NCBI RefSeq assembly: GCF_003286085.1
Contig: NW_020825289.1
Location: 8,308,001-8,372,000 of the forward strand
Reading direction: 5' to 3'
Origin: Drosophila persimilis
Lineage: Eukaryota; Arthropoda; Insecta; Diptera; Drosophilidae
DNA: 64,000 nt
Below, in pieces: positions 23,201-38,200 of the stretch. Every line of letters starts with the position of its first letter. The first letter of the stretch is position 1. The translations under genes and the position numbers were made by a program. Under the pieces are notes generated by a model. That model made no database searches and was not told the origin of the DNA. It saw only the letters and a program-made list of their open reading frames with translations.

Positions 23201-26200
23201 GTTTATGTCGGTCAATGGGGGCTCATGTGTTTGTGTTAGTTAGCCTTGTGCATTTGTGAATCGGTTGCACAGAGCCAAAGCAACTCCAAAGGAATACCAA
23301 GAGCCGGTAAGCCAAGACCTGGCGAAGCCGCAAGCTTTATGCCAAAATGCGAAATGCATACACAAGAAACCATCCTCAAATGGCTTTCGATTTTTGTCCT
23401 TTTTTGGGGACATTTGCTTGAGTGTGTGTGTGTGTGTGTCTGTGTGCACTCCAATTTGCATATAAAATGGCCAAAATCGTTGTTTTGGTTTTGGTTAGAA
23501 ATGGCTTTAGTTGTGGCTAAGGCCATATGCGGGCTTCCTTGTTTGGCTTTTCAGTATGTACATTTTTTTTCCTTTCTGAGGCTCCGCACGAAAGTACGTT
23601 CATTGTGCTGGCCGTGGCGTGGCTCCCTGTTGTTGCTGCTAATATTGCTTTAAAGTCCAGCCGAATGGGCCAGAAGTTTACAACTAGGCCAACGCCATTA
23701 GCCTGTCGTTGGAGCGCGATGGCTGTGAATAATGATGAAGTTCTAACTGGATCCGATGGGCGTGCTTTGAAAGAGTTAAATGTTCGCGTGAAGTGAGCGA
23801 AGTGGATTAAATTATGGACTAGGACAAAACGTACAGGCCTAGACGTTAAGGCCAACTGGAACGCATCTTGGTAGAGCCCCAAGCCTCCAAGATCCTTCCA
23901 CCTATAATTAAGTGTGGGCTCAGTGGCAAAGGCGAGTGCGTCTCTCTGCGCGGCTCCTCTTCTTTGAGATCTCGTGCGCGCCTAATTAGCCGTCTCATAC
24001 ACATCTGCATATGAATGGCTTAAGAGGGGGTTACGCCTCCAGAGACACGCCCAGCCCTATAATTAAGCCTACAAAGAGAGTGAGAGAGATCCAGGGAGGA
24101 GCCGTGGATGTGTCACACACGTGAGCTTGGGCTGGAAACTGTCGTCTAACAGCTACTGACGCTGTCCTCTTTGGTTATGCGCCTCGGTGACAGTTTCCTC
24201 CAAGTTTTTAATGAGGCTGAGGAGGCTTTACATTTCTCCTTCTCCCATGCCCGCGACTTGATTGTGCCCCAGGCAAATTATGGCTAAAAACTGTCAGCGG
24301 CTGCAACGTCTTAATAGGGTTTCAAGATTTTATATTATTTAGGAGCGTCGTGGATCCGTGGAGTTGCCGTTTGAATACCCCAAGGGCGAGTGGGTGGAGG
24401 CACAAAAGTTTGGGCCTAGGCTGCGCCGGCAAAGGCTGAAACTTGGGCTTGTTTTTGGCAAGTGACAAACACTTTGGTTGCCTCACACTTGAAAATAAAT
24501 TGCACAACACGAAAAGTTTGCGTTTCCGTGGAGTGGAGCCCTGCTGCTTTGTCCTCTGGGGGAATCCTCTGGGGCACAGAGATGGGGAGCTGTAAAGCAG
24601 ATTTCCTGGATATTCTCCAGAGCTGGGATCTCCTGGAACATTCCGCCACATGGGCGCTGGGTGGGGGTGGGGCGGGGGGTTCAACCTGGCACTTACCTTT
24701 GTCGTTCGGATCAAACTCAGCCTCGAGCTCTGCCTTGGTCTGTTCTGCCGAGGAGCCGGCTGCCTCCTCGACTCCTGCAGCACTTGCGGCGGCCCCATTG
24801 TTGGTCACAGTTTTGGTTTCCGATTTTTTCATGGTTTCTCTCACTTTGTGGCCTCGAAAGACGGCTTGAATTTTTGTTGCGGCTTTTGCTGTAATCAAAA
24901 GTGGAGAGCAGAGACAAAAGAAAAAGATAGAAGATAGAAAGAAGTTCATTAATTGGGTTGAAAGTGCAGAAAAGTTTCCCTCTTAATGGAAACTCAATAT
25001 GGAACTAAGGGACTTCGATCACTTCTATAAAATGGTCAGAAAATCAATAAAAATGAGCTCCGTTCCGGCCAAGTTCTCCAACTTTTTCTCTGGCAGCTCT
25101 CATAATTAACTTCAAAGGAATTCTCCAGCCACCCAGCCCCCGGGGCTGTTCAATCGATTCCGACCCGAGCTGAAGGAATGCTCAGAATTTCTGGCCCCCT
25201 GCCATGTGACTCCAAGGAAAATGGAAAAAGGGAAAGTTCTCTTGGGCTAATAAAGTTCAGGCGCAAGTTTCGTAAGGCCGAAGGATAAGAAGGATAAAGA
25301 ATCGCAAAGAAACGGCGGAAACGGACGAAGGCTATGTGCAATAAACAGAGATATATCGACCATGTTTCTACGAGCATTCCTGGGTCAGCATTCATTTTTT
25401 ATGGCATTTTTCACGCAGATACCAAGCAAGCAAAAAAAATTCTGCCGTCCTTGAATAAGTTATAATAAATTGACACGTGAGGCTTTTGGTACGGGCATTC
25501 CTGCCAAACACTATCAATAAGGAAAAGGCAACGGCAACGGCAAAAGCGAAACCGAAACCGAAACAGAGGCCATTTCTAAAAAAAAAAAATGGTTGTTTGT
25601 GCCTGGCACAGGGCTGCCTCACCGGAAAGGGGTCTGGGGCAGGGGCAGGTTGTGGCAAGGTTGGCGCTGTCAAGTGGCGAGTGCTATGCTTTTAATAGCT
25701 GCCCACAGCGGCTGAAGCTGCTCTCCGGCACTTCCCATTAAATCATCGCTTATCCCCTGCTATCGAGTGAGAGCTGAACGGCATGGAGCGAAATTCTCGC
25801 CACGCTTTAAGGATTGTTTCTCAAATTTAAGTGCTTTAGGCATCGGAACTGTAATCAAATTATCTCATTTGTAATGCAACACTTTTTCCATGAATAAAAA
25901 TCCAATATATTCCGGGCTACAAGCAGCTGCTGTTTGTATGTTTTTTGATTGACAAAAAAATAGGAAAATTTTACACCAAATTGAGTTTATTTATCCCACA
26001 TCTGTTCCGTATGCAGGCATTTGTTCAGGCCGGTTTTTCAGCAAAAACAATATAGCATTATAGCATAAATGGAAATGTGTTTTTATGGCCTACATTCGGA
26101 AAATCCTGAAAAAGCTGCTCCCATATTCAATCATTTAAAGAAAAAAATATAAAAACAGAGGCCACCAGACAGGCTCTTTTGAGAGGTGCTTTTTGAACTA

Positions 26201-29200
26201 TAATACGGGTATATGCGTGTTTCCAATTAGCATTCGTTTTATGTCTGCAGAGCCATCAAAATAGCTTCGAATAGCCGGGAAAACTAATGAACATAAACCA
26301 CTGTCATCCTCTAATTAGAAACTAAAAACGGAAAATGAAAATTTATACGTGCCGTCTGGCGGTGGGGCCTAATGGCCTCGGCTTCGGTGTGGCCATCAAA
26401 CGGAGCGAATTATGTGTGGGGCAAGGCAAGGTTATTTATTAAATAAATATTGCATGCGCCTCATTAAACAGAAAAATGAACGCAGGCGCTAAAAAATGCC
26501 AAAAGGCTCCGCTGAACCCTCCCCAAATGCGAAATAAAATTGGATAACCGCAGAAGGAGATGGAGCAGGGGAAGGGGATGGGGCAGGACAGATGGAGTGG
26601 CATACTCGTATAGGTAAACATTCACACCTGTGTCTCTCGCCCCGGAACAACGACACGCGAACGGGCGGGAGTATAAAGTGCCTGACACTAAACGCAGCAC
26701 GCACCCAATTACACACGGCGTATACGCAATTTGGTGCCAGGAACAGGAACCGCGCGTGGCAGCTCCATCTCTCATGCTTAATTCATTCATAATTTGCCAT
26801 TTGGCAGGCAATAACCCGAAACCATTTCCGTTTCCGCCCAGAACGCACAGAATCTGATTACATTTGTCAAGCTGCGAGTGCTTCCTGCTCTTCCTGCTAC
26901 GCATCCTGTGGGATTTCTGAGCTGCTTCCCAGGAATGTGAATGCCACAATGACCCAGCAAAGTTATTTTCGTAATTAAAATTCACTCCGTATTCCTCCTC
27001 GAACTTCTGCGTCCACGGGTTCACGACTCTGACAATTGTCCTTTCAAAAACACTTTTTTCTGTCTTAATTAATGGAATTTCAGCGGCAGCTGTGCAGTAG
27101 TTATGTTGTTTTCTGCTAAGCCAATTTTTCCTGCTAATGGAAATTAAACTACAGAGGGGGACATTTGCTGGCTCTGTGGGATCTGTAGTACTCCTACGGT
27201 AATGAGGCATCCCCCACAGAGGGCTAACCCTGACCTCGTAGAAGCGCCGGCTTATTCCTGGAATGCTCTAGTACATTCCATTCAATCAAAATGCGTCCTG
27301 CGCGGCAGTTGCCTGCAACAAATTACTTGCAATTTATTATTTTAATTAAATCGTTGACTGTCGGTGGGCTGGTGCAGTTTAACTGGAATTTCTCCTGCCA
27401 TTACAGCGCTTGCACAGGTGCCGCAGGTCTGCTGCTGGCACAAGAAACAATAATCCGGGCAACAGGAGGCGGAAAGAATGCTAAACTGAGGCACAGAATG
27501 CCTGGAGAATATTAAAACGAATGAGTTATGCAGGAGACCGGAGACAGGAGACAGCAGCCAAGGAGCCAGCGAGAAAACTTGGCCCAGATGCGCCTTGGCC
27601 TTAGAGCCATAAACTCCGAGCAGAGTCGGGCCATGGCTTAAATAAATAAGCAAACAACGGAAGCACGGGGAAGCATCAACTGAACCAGTTTCCCCTCTAT
27701 TTTCAATTATTTTGTCAAGAGAAATCTGAAATGTTTGTGTCAGGTTAAATTCCAAAAGCAAAAAAAAGGATTAATAAAAATACAAGAGGATGTCAGGTTG
27801 ACTTTTAATGGGCAGTCAGTTCCCCAGACAGCAATAAAGTTGGTAATTAATTCCGCTTTGATCTGCCAACCGCACGGACAGACCAATTTCCAATGAAAGT
27901 CCAATCTGGCTTTGTAGCTCTTTTCATACCAGAAGCCAGGCGCAAACCAGTCCCATACTCGTATTCACAGCCGGCTCTTTGGGATTCCCACAGTCCTCGT
28001 TAACCTGCCGGGGAGTTTGACAAAGCCCATTAAAGATTCGTATGGGGTGCTTGGCGAAACTTTGCCCCATTTAGATTCACTTGGCCAGCCACATGGGTCC
28101 ATCAACAGCCGCACTCGGAATTGATGGGGCAAGTGCGGAGGCACTTGCGACTGTGATAATTTGGTGGCAAATTGATACCTCCATGAGGATGTTTATTTAT
28201 GAGGTCAGGCACGGGGTCACGAGCTGTATTACAACTGGTATTCCACAGTCCCACAGTTGTGGGCACTCTCAATTTATACAGTTGACATTCCTAATTTATG
28301 GCCGTGACTCTCTTTGTGTTCGGCTGCCATGTCCGCTGTTTGCCTCCGGCCACTATTTTCCGCAGTGCGTGCCATTTTTGCCACTGCTCCTCCGCCTTCG
28401 ATGGCCTTGAGTAGGGCGAACAATCGATATCGGTTTTATAAAACGCGAATGTTAATCAGGTGAACGTTTTGCTGTTGATTCGGTGGCGTGCGAAATGGAA
28501 ATGTTTGTCGCACGTGCCACAAATAGAGGGCGGCGGGTGGCAATACGAAATGTAGTGCATCGCTCGATATTGCCCGGGAACCATTCTTGCCTATTGACTG
28601 CAGTTCATATTTATTTCTTAGCCTCAAGGGCGGTGCCATGCCTTATACTGAACAAATTATCGGAATTTATGTGATGTCATTCTCCCAACTAGGGGCGGCA
28701 CCTAATTGCAGAGCTTTGGCTGGTCGAGTTATGTGCCGACCGGACGGGACTGTGCCATTAATTACAGGCTCTTATCTGAGTTATATGTGACTTACCAACA
28801 CTCTCGTTCAGATGGCACCATAATGAACAGGCTTTGCATAATTAAGCCCGGGCTGACCACAATACACCATTATTCTGGCCGAATGGCTGGGGGGAGTCGG
28901 TACATGCGTAAGGGCCAGGCCCAGGCCCAGGCCCAGGACCAGCACCAGGTCCAGGTCCAGGAACAGGGAAATTGAAAACAGCATTCATGTGTGTACGAGT
29001 TGCGATAAAAACCCACTTCTCTGAAAACATTGGCCATTCAATTGTTCATTAATTTCTATAGAAATCCATTATTCGTTTTTCAATTTCCATTAGAATTGCT
29101 TTTCCAATAATAAATTACAATGCCAGCTGTTTTGATACCCTTTTCATACTATCAAGGATAACTATGGGTAATTTATGATCTTACTCCTTTCCCTACCCAC

Positions 29201-32200
29201 TGATTGTCGGGGAAACTCGATTATTCCATTAAGATAATCGCTTCGATTAGCCTGTCAGTTAAGGCCCTAATCTGTTAGTCGACACACGACCGATTTCCAA
29301 CAGATTGATGCCTGTGTAAACTTACAGAAAATTGCGCATACGAAGCGTAGGCCTCGGACAAGGGACAATACAAAGTTTAACTACTTGATATGCAGACGAG
29401 GAGGCATTGGAAATTATGAAGATGCAAGAGATGATGACAGCTGTGGACCGTTCTGCCACAGGGGAATTCATTCAGTGGCCCTAGGCTGGTCACGTTTCAC
29501 TCCAGAAAAGAACGGAAAATAAATAAACCCATTTGTTAACCATTTGACTACGTGTCGAGATCATTTGAGTGGTCTGTTTGCCGACGAACTGTTAAGTTCT
29601 GTGAGTATTTGCTTTCATTGGAGTTGGAGCTCCTAGTTTGAAATTTAATTAGTTTCAATGGCTGTGGAAAGTTTTCAATTAAATTAACACAACTTTGATG
29701 CTTTTTAGGGCTGCTCCGAATGTTTTAGTTCTCGGCAAGAAAAGCAATCAAGTGAAGTCGACTATCATTATTCATTTAAACCCTCTAACTGGAAGGAGAG
29801 GCAAATAAAAGAGTAAGCAAAGTTTTGTGTTTTAGATACAATTTAAAAGTGAAGGATACTCGTCTCTTAAATAAGTGTGGCCAGATTCCCTGCAGCGCTA
29901 CCGGATGTGCGCTCTCCTCGCCTCTTCTCCACCTGCCATTAGCATATTTCCGGTCTATTTATGAAAGCGCCTCGCGTTCGCCATGTATGGTCTGGCCCCT
30001 CCAGAGCATTCCGCCCCCGAGTTGCGAGCGTTGGCAGTATTTATTATTAAAATGCTACTCAAAAATTCGCCTCTAACTTTTGGCAACAAAATTAAAACAG
30101 TCCGCAGGCGAGGCTCGCGCCAACGCAGCAAAAAGTTGGCCATAAAGAAAAGAACAGCGAGGGCGAAAAAATGCCATCCACTGACAGTCCCATTTGCCCT
30201 TTTCCCAGTATTCACTCCTACGAAACTATGTGGCCAGGTCCGGCACTGAAGGCAGGACCAAAACTCCAGCCCTATGGCGAGGCCTTCAAAAGTTATTTTT
30301 ATTAATAAAGAATCCACTCGTTCAGCCCGCTATCTGCATGCATCCTCCCTCCTTCTCCTCCTCCTCCTGCCCTTTTCGCCACTCGAATTGCTGTCCTTTT
30401 GTGGAGGCCAATTGAAATTGAAACTTATTACGTCGATGACGCAGTGAGCACTCCTGATGCTGCCACGGCGCGGCGGCAACAGGCAACCAGAGCCCATAAA
30501 AAGCAAGTGCAGCAGTGCAAAGGGTCCGCCCTGTGGTCCTTGGGCATCTGGGAAGAGTTAAAGTTCAAGCCGTGCCAGCGGTAACTGCGCTGGGCTGGCA
30601 TGCCAAATAGCAATTTGCTGACTGGTCCTTTTGGCCGGGCCAGGGCTCCAGATTGCCATAATTGCGCAGCCTTTTGATGCTCCTCCCCTCCTCCTCATTG
30701 AGGTACATAGTTTCCCCCCAAATTAATCTTCCTACAAGATACTCGAATGGTTTTGGCGAGAACTATAGATTTCAATGCATTGAGGCTTGAAAGGAGTATG
30801 GTAGAGGATGCCCTCTAGATTCTCTTCTTTTCTTTTTGAATGTTGATTTTATATTATTTTATGTTCAGGTCAGTTTCCGTTAGGTTTCTGCTCTCAGCCC
30901 CTCGACGGGTGTGGGAATTAATTGCAAGCTGACATGCGAAAATTTAATTTCCACCTTGTAATGTACACCAAAAACATAACGTAAGAGAAACTTTCTAAAG
31001 AGTCATGCTTATGGGGAAACCCTTTCTCTTTCCCGGACTTGCTTTTCCCACGCTATTCCCGTTTTCATTATTTACCCGTGCAGCAGTTTCCGTTGCCATT
31101 TTGTGGTTTTTGTTTGGTTTCTTGTTGTTCTTTGGGGTTTTTTCGGTACGGTTCCGTTTCCCTGATGCGTGAGCTATTGACTGGCATTGCCATTGTTGCC
31201 AGGCTCTTATATTTATGTTGGTAATTTATACTTAAACTTGTGGCGCATGTCCGTGCCCCTGCCGTTACTCATGGCTGCCACTTTTATTTATGGCTGCCGT
31301 CTTTTGTTTGCTCTTGAGTGCGGTGGTTATTGTTTCACTCCAACTGGTTTATGCACATTAATGTCATGTCCGAGTGTCGGATGAAATTAACAAAACTGTC
31401 ACGACGTCAAGTGCGGAATATCTCTTCGCTCTTCTAAACTAAGCTCGTCGCACACATTGTTGTCTAACAATTTAATTGAATATGCCAACAAAGGCTTAAT
31501 TAACTGATTCTTGTCAGGGGTCTTAGCCGCATTTCACCTTGTATGCATACGAATACGAGTAGAACTGGGTCAGCACTCTCGCTTCGACAGTGCCACTGTC
31601 TTCCAAGCCAATCCCAAATGCACTAATGCCACGCCAATGGACTGTCAGTGTCGCAAAATAAATGACAAATAAGAGCCAAACTAAGTCAAATTAAGTGGCA
31701 TGTCATGTGGACCCCATCGTGGCCCCAGAAGAGACCCGGTCCCAACATTTCTCTTCCATTTGCGCTGACAAAGAAAGCCTGTCCGAGCGACCGATGGAAA
31801 GGGGAGAACGAAGCCCAGAATTAAATTAACTCATGACTGTCCCCCAAAGAGTCATAACAAAAGTGAGGCAGTGGGGGTACCCGTGTGTAGTCCAGTGCAA
31901 ACATGCAAATGCAAACATTGGCGGGATCTCAAGTGTCATTTTGTGGGGCATGTGGCAGGCAAGCAAATGAAAGAACAACAGCCGCCCCTAATAGCCAAAG
32001 ACAAGTCGGCAGTCCAAAGAACACAGAATCAGTTTATGGAAAGGCGAAAGTAGACAGCAAAATAATTCAAAACGATACTCTTTATTGGCATCCAAAAGAT
32101 AGGAGTTCAAAGAAAAAAGAGTAGTAACTCGAGATGTTCCCATAGATTGCCCAACTTCAGTGTCAGATGGGGATGTGGGACAACGGCACCATAAAGTGTC

Positions 32201-35200
32201 AGACCATGAAAATTGCAGCTGTTGAGTGGAAACTCTAAGCCCAATGGAATTTTTGTTTATGTTGTTTGTATCTGTAGTCGTCGAGGCATTTGTGTGGCCA
32301 AAAGACAACAGAGCGGGGCGGGTAGTGGGGGTGCTCCGGGGGGTGGAAAGCGGAGCTCAGCGCAAAAGCAGCTTACCAAAAATGTTTTGTCACTCAATGT
32401 GTTTGCCCACTGACAACAGCCAGAGTTTGCCAACGCAACGAAAATATATGCGAAAAGTCAATTTTAGAACAATTTTCGCAGCATTTCAAGCGAAAGAGTA
32501 AACGAAAGCCAGCCAATATCGATGTAAGAGGCAACTAATTGAAAACTCCCCACCCCACTGAGTAAATACACTCTGTGCTCTGTGGAAAGCCAATCATCTA
32601 GTTGAAGACATATCCCTGGTAAATATTTTTCAGACACTCTAAAGATATCAGACACCATGGGGCGAGAAGGAGGAATGAGGAATGTATGCCAGTGCCTCAT
32701 GCAGTTTGGGCAAATTGATTTTATGCTCGAAATACTTTTAGCTTGTTTGCATTTCAATGTTGTCGCAATTAAATATTAAAATCAATTACAGTCCTCCGAG
32801 CAGGTGTTTTGCCTCGGTGCCTCGCCCAAAAGGGACTCGTGCTGGTTGATGGGGAAACTGCAGCCTGCAGCCATTTTCATTATAAACACCAAGGCACACC
32901 ACAAATTTATGCCGAATACTCGAAGATGTTAGAGGGAGGTATCCGATGAAATGGAACAGCGGATTGGAAAATTACCCCAGATTAAAGATGTTAAATTTAA
33001 TGCAGTCGGAATTTCACATACTCGTAGGAGAAGCCAGGCAAATGAGTGACTCAACAAACGAATTCCTTGGCAAATACCATCCAATTGAATGAGATTCCCC
33101 ATTCCCTAAGCGTAGCCGTAAATCAAGGGTCTTTGCCAGCTATTTATGCCTTCCCGCAGAATCTTCACCCAATTCATATTTACATGGAATGCTGGTTATT
33201 TTTTGGCCCACAATAGTTTGTGTGGCAAGAGTCAAACAAGCCAAGGCTAGAGCCACGGCACACAAATAGCACAAGCCAAGTGGAGCAAGGGGAGACAGAG
33301 TCCGGATGGACTGTGCGGCATGCAGAGCGAGATACGGACAGAGTGAGCGTCAAATTTGTAGCCTCAACAATTTCCAAAGGGGGTAACGAAGAGCGCGGGA
33401 ACGGGGCAACGAGGCAACGAGAGGAACGAAAAATGTGGCCAAAAAGGACTTGCGACCCTTTTGGCCTGGAGCTCTGCTGCCCGACTCCACGATTTAAGGG
33501 CGGATAATAAAAACGGATTTACAGTTATGAGCACAAACATGCCGTAAAGCAAATAAATGAGAGCGCAAATCCAAGAGAAGGTGGCAAATGCTCGTATTTG
33601 CAGGACCTTGGTCGTCGCTCCATGCGCTCCTTGCGCTCCTTGCGCTCACCGTCCTGGACAAACACGACAGCAATCCCAATCCAATTAAAGAGAAAGCAAT
33701 TCCACGGAAACCGTTTCAGCCTTGGTTTCTCCCCCCCTCGAAAGTGAGATTCGTTTGATAACGTCCAAGTAGAACGCTCAATTTAATTAGATACTTGATG
33801 ACGGAACAGGACTGAACGGAACTGAATGGAACTTAACGGAACGGTGCAGATCTTGGGTCACAGACAACGCCCATGGTCTCACTTCCGCCCTCGATGGGGG
33901 AGGCCAAAAGCTCTTGAGGCAACTGATTAACAAAGGCCAAAAGCATCAGAAGGCTCGGCTCTTTGGCCTGCATTGTGCTGATTGAAGAGTTCGTGGACAG
34001 TTGCATTGTCAGCAGAGCACACACACACACACACACACACAACATGCAACAAAGGCTTCCTCTATGGGGCATGACACACTTTATACTCTTCACAGCTGAA
34101 GGGCCCCTTCTCTACTGCATTGAATAGTGTTGCTAACGGAAGCATAAGTGCATAAATTGTTGGAATATTGTGTGCTACTTATGTACACACATACATATGT
34201 ATATGCTTCAGTTTGAATATTAATATCTATACTAGTTTTTATCTCCAGGCAGCTATCTATCACAGGGTATGGTTCCCTTCGTGGCATTCCAAAGCAGCGT
34301 TTTCCCCTTGAATTTATTCGAGTTTGACGCCTTATCGAAAATGGGGGCGTTACGACATTATCAGCGCCTGCATCTACGTCATTGCACATTAAAATTGCAA
34401 AAAGTACTACACAGTCGAGTGGGTCCCGGACGGGGAGGTCCTTCAGGCAGCACACAGACCCACCAAAACACACACACACACACACACAGACACAGAGCAC
34501 CACGTAAGACTTTCAATCAGAGTGCATTGAAACGGAAATTCTGCGCTGCAGCGCAGAAAGGCAGGAAATACATGCTCCACTGGCGGACTGACGTACTGAA
34601 GGACTAAAGGACTAAAGAACGGAGACAGACCAGACCAGACCAGACCAGACCATACCCATGTATTGAGTAACCGACGGATTGTGCTGGACCGGGGGCGGGG
34701 GGCGGGGGGTGGCAGGGGTCCCAACTAACTGTATCAAATGGCAGCTAAAGCAATGTCCCAAGAACGGCTTACGACGGAGACTCCTTGCTTTTTAGCGGGA
34801 GTGAGGAGGCGAAGTGGCCTCTTGGTTGGCCATAACGAGGTTGCTGTCAGTTCGTTACTGTGGCAGCAACTTTGCTGCTTGCCACCGACTTTGCATACTT
34901 TGAACTTTGCCAATACATTAGCTCGCTGGCTGTCTTGTTTGTTTTGTTGCTGGCGACTGGCGGCTGGCTGCAGCCAACTTCCCCAAAGGAAAAGTCAAAA
35001 GTATTGACTCAGAGTCAACTGACTGACAGACTGTCTCAAGGAAAATATGAGCATCTGGGTATGAATGTCCTTTGGCAGATTATCGGGCCGGGACACAAGG
35101 TTGCCACGGGTATGCGATGATATCTGCCAAGATGATTGGCTGCTGGGAAATGGGTTTCGCACAGATACAAAGGACTGTGGAATAATTGATGAGCCAAGCG

Positions 35201-38200
35201 ACCAGTTAAAGGTTAAAGCTTGCTTTCCTGTCACTTAATGCATTACGAAATCCCCCTTACATCCGCCCACTCATCCCACGGCAGAGAAATTTGGATCACA
35301 TTCCACATTTAGAGATGCCTTCGCCTCGCCTCTTTCAATTTCCTGGCTGAGCGGATTAATGGAGCACAGCCGAAGCTCAAAACAGGAAAACTCAAGGAAT
35401 ACAAATTCCGCTTAATGACCGAAAATCCCTAACTGAAATAAATTTGATTTTATTGACTGCGAATCGGAAGGCAGCCAACGGCAGCGCAGCGGCAGAAAGC
35501 GATTTGAATTTCCCAGACAATGGCCGGGCTTGAATTTGGGAAATTACATTTTCCGCCTTCATCACCGAAACCGAAACAAATGAATTATGATGTGGCCAAA
35601 CAAAAAAAGTGATTTCCTTTGTGCCAACCCCTTGAATGGAAGCTGCAGCCCGAAACCCAGGCCCAAGCCGATGCCAAACCAGTGCCAGGACACGTGCGTT
35701 TGGGCCCTGTCAACGGGGCGTATAAATCTTTTCAGCTACCCAATACTGATGACTATCCCCCGACGCTCTTCCGGGCGCTGGTTAAAAGTTCTTGTTCGGC
35801 TGCCGGCTGCCCCATTGCTATTAAATATTTAGGCAATTTGTAGATCTATAGCGATTTGGCCCTAATGTGGGTTATATTTATGAGCAAGCCCTGAATAATT
35901 CACCTTGCCCCCGGACAGGCTCAGGACTGGTCCGCTCTGACCTAACCGGGACAGTCTCTGGCTTTGGCTCTGGCTCTGGTTCTGGTTCTGACTCTGGTTT
36001 GGTATTCCATTTGGCGTTCGTGTTCGTGTTGGTGTTGGGTAATTTATTGGCCATGTCTTTCAATATTTAATTGAATACGGTGTCGCAGGGCCAGACAAAT
36101 GGCCAGTGCCAGTGCCACTGCCAGTGCCGATGCGTGCTGTCAAAAGTGCGGCACTAAATTGCGGGCCACTTAGCCAGAGGGGACTGGAGGCAGTGGCAAG
36201 TGGGGCAGGTCCAGCCCCAGCCCCAGCAGGAGGCCTTTGTCTGCTTTATTAATAGATACCCCGCTTGGCCACAAGGCAGGGAGATGGCTATTGGGTAAAT
36301 GGTAAAATCCAGATCAAAATAGATTTGAACTTTACTACTAGAGCACCGATTGTTTGAAGGAAAAAGGTTATCGTGTTCTTTCTGTCAAATCTGTTGTAGG
36401 CTAGATTTTCCCAACCCCACTATGAAGCTGCAAATTTGTGCTAGTACATAAAAGCCAGGGACTTGCCGTTAACCATTCGAGATGCAAAGTCAACAGCAAC
36501 GCAGAAACAGGCACTCGTCGGAGAATTTCCTTGAAAGCTGACCGAGCAACACGGCGTATGAGCAACCGTTCATGGAGTGGCACAATTTCACGGCCCGATT
36601 GAAGAACAAACAGCGGCTGGAAGGCAGTAACTGTTTGTCATTGGCATTAATTATGCGGCACGGCATGGAAGGCCAGAGGAAGAGCTGAGGAGCGGCGGGA
36701 GGCATGAGGTAGAGGCACAGAATGTCGTAGCGAATCTGTCACATCAAGAAAACTTTTGCAGCATAATTTGACAGACTTGAAAATCATTTGCGGCCACAGA
36801 GAGCAAGTGAGGCATGATATGTCACACAGATACGCACATACGTACACATGTCCCCCTTTCTGTTGTCATAGTGTATCTGGAATTGAATTATAGCATACCG
36901 AATGCACAGCACAAAAGTCAAGCTCAGAGCACCACACGTTTCCAATTTGTTAGGATATATCCAATATACAAATACGACTGTATTTATAGGCGGGACAGGG
37001 GCAAGCTGGAGGGCTTGTGTGTCACTTGACATTTGTGTAAACCGAAGGAGAGGATCCCAGAGAGAGAGAGGGAGAGGCGTGGGGGAGGAGCAGGCTCGTA
37101 CTCGTACATAATATGAAATGCTGCCAGGACATTCATGATGGGCCCCATTCTCCGCTCTGTTTTGTTGTTATGCGCCTGAATGATTTCTTTTGTGAAATTG
37201 ATATCTCCGTATGTACATATGTGTATCTTTCAGCATGTGGGTGTTTGTATATTTGTATTCTCGAATGCTTCAGACTCAGCTTTGGCTTTGTGGGCTGCCC
37301 CAAGCCCTGAGGATTATAACAAATTAAAGTTGTGTAAAGCTGCAAGGATAACACAATTGTGACAGGGAATTTTATACACGTTTACGTTGTTTTCGGTAAC
37401 ATCATTGAAGGCATATTGGGCAGTCATGTGGTAAGATAAGACACCACAAAAAAGGCAGGAGTTGCGAAGGCACTCCAGCTTATTACGACTATGTTGCCAA
37501 CTCATGATTGAAGTAGAAGTGCCAGCGAAGCTTGAAGAAATCCATTAATATTGATGGCAAGCCAGTGAAGCCAGTGACTTCTAACATGACATTAGAGAGA
37601 GTTCCTTAAAGCCAGAGGGAGAACAGGGTCAATTCTCTTAGAAATAAACTTGTTTACTTTCGAAACTGAACATCGATCCACCTGAAAGGGTATGTTAATC
37701 TTCGGCTCTCGGGAACTGTTTCCTACATATTATTGTTTTCCTGTTCATGTATGGCCATCCATCACATTTATTTAATTTTCCTTCGGCTCCTCTGAATGTG
37801 ATTTCGGAAGAGGTCTTGGCGTGTCTGGATTTGCATGGCTCTGCCGAATATTTTCCCCCTCGTTTATTTATTCTTTCGAATTATGCGCTAAGCGGAGCTC
37901 GCCAGTGATTGATTGGCCGGCGGGAAGTGGGACTGGAAGTGGTAGTGGAAGTGGAAGTGAAAACAAGGCAAGACAAATCCTCCAGTGTCAGGCCGATTGC
38001 CCCCGCCCCTTGGAGGCGCTTGGAAGCTCTGAAACTCACGTAAAGCCAGTCATACAAATATTTCATCAAACAATAAAAAACGAGCCAAAAAACGGCAGAC
38101 GAAATAACAGAACGTTGTAGGTCATGTGTCATTCGCAGAGTCCTTAGTTCCGCTCCTCCTCCCGGTTCTGTTCTCGATCCCGGTCCTGGTTCTCCTCCGC

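Larger units (their letters stand above)
17814..24696 (-). other. igl: igl intron 2 (6.9 kb)
   Basis: Bounded by the exon 2 donor (GTAAGT, plus-strand ACTTAC at 24691-24696) and a polypyrimidine acceptor ending TTCTCCTAG before 17813. It holds an AT microsatellite (18906-18953), (GT)15 at 20247-20276, (GT)9 at 23422-23439, a cytosine-rich CAGTCC repeat at 22085-22120 and G-rich tracts near 23045-23066 and 24660-24680. One copy of the GGCGTATACGCA motif is at 19215-19226. No nested gene can be supported. Confidence 0.7.
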
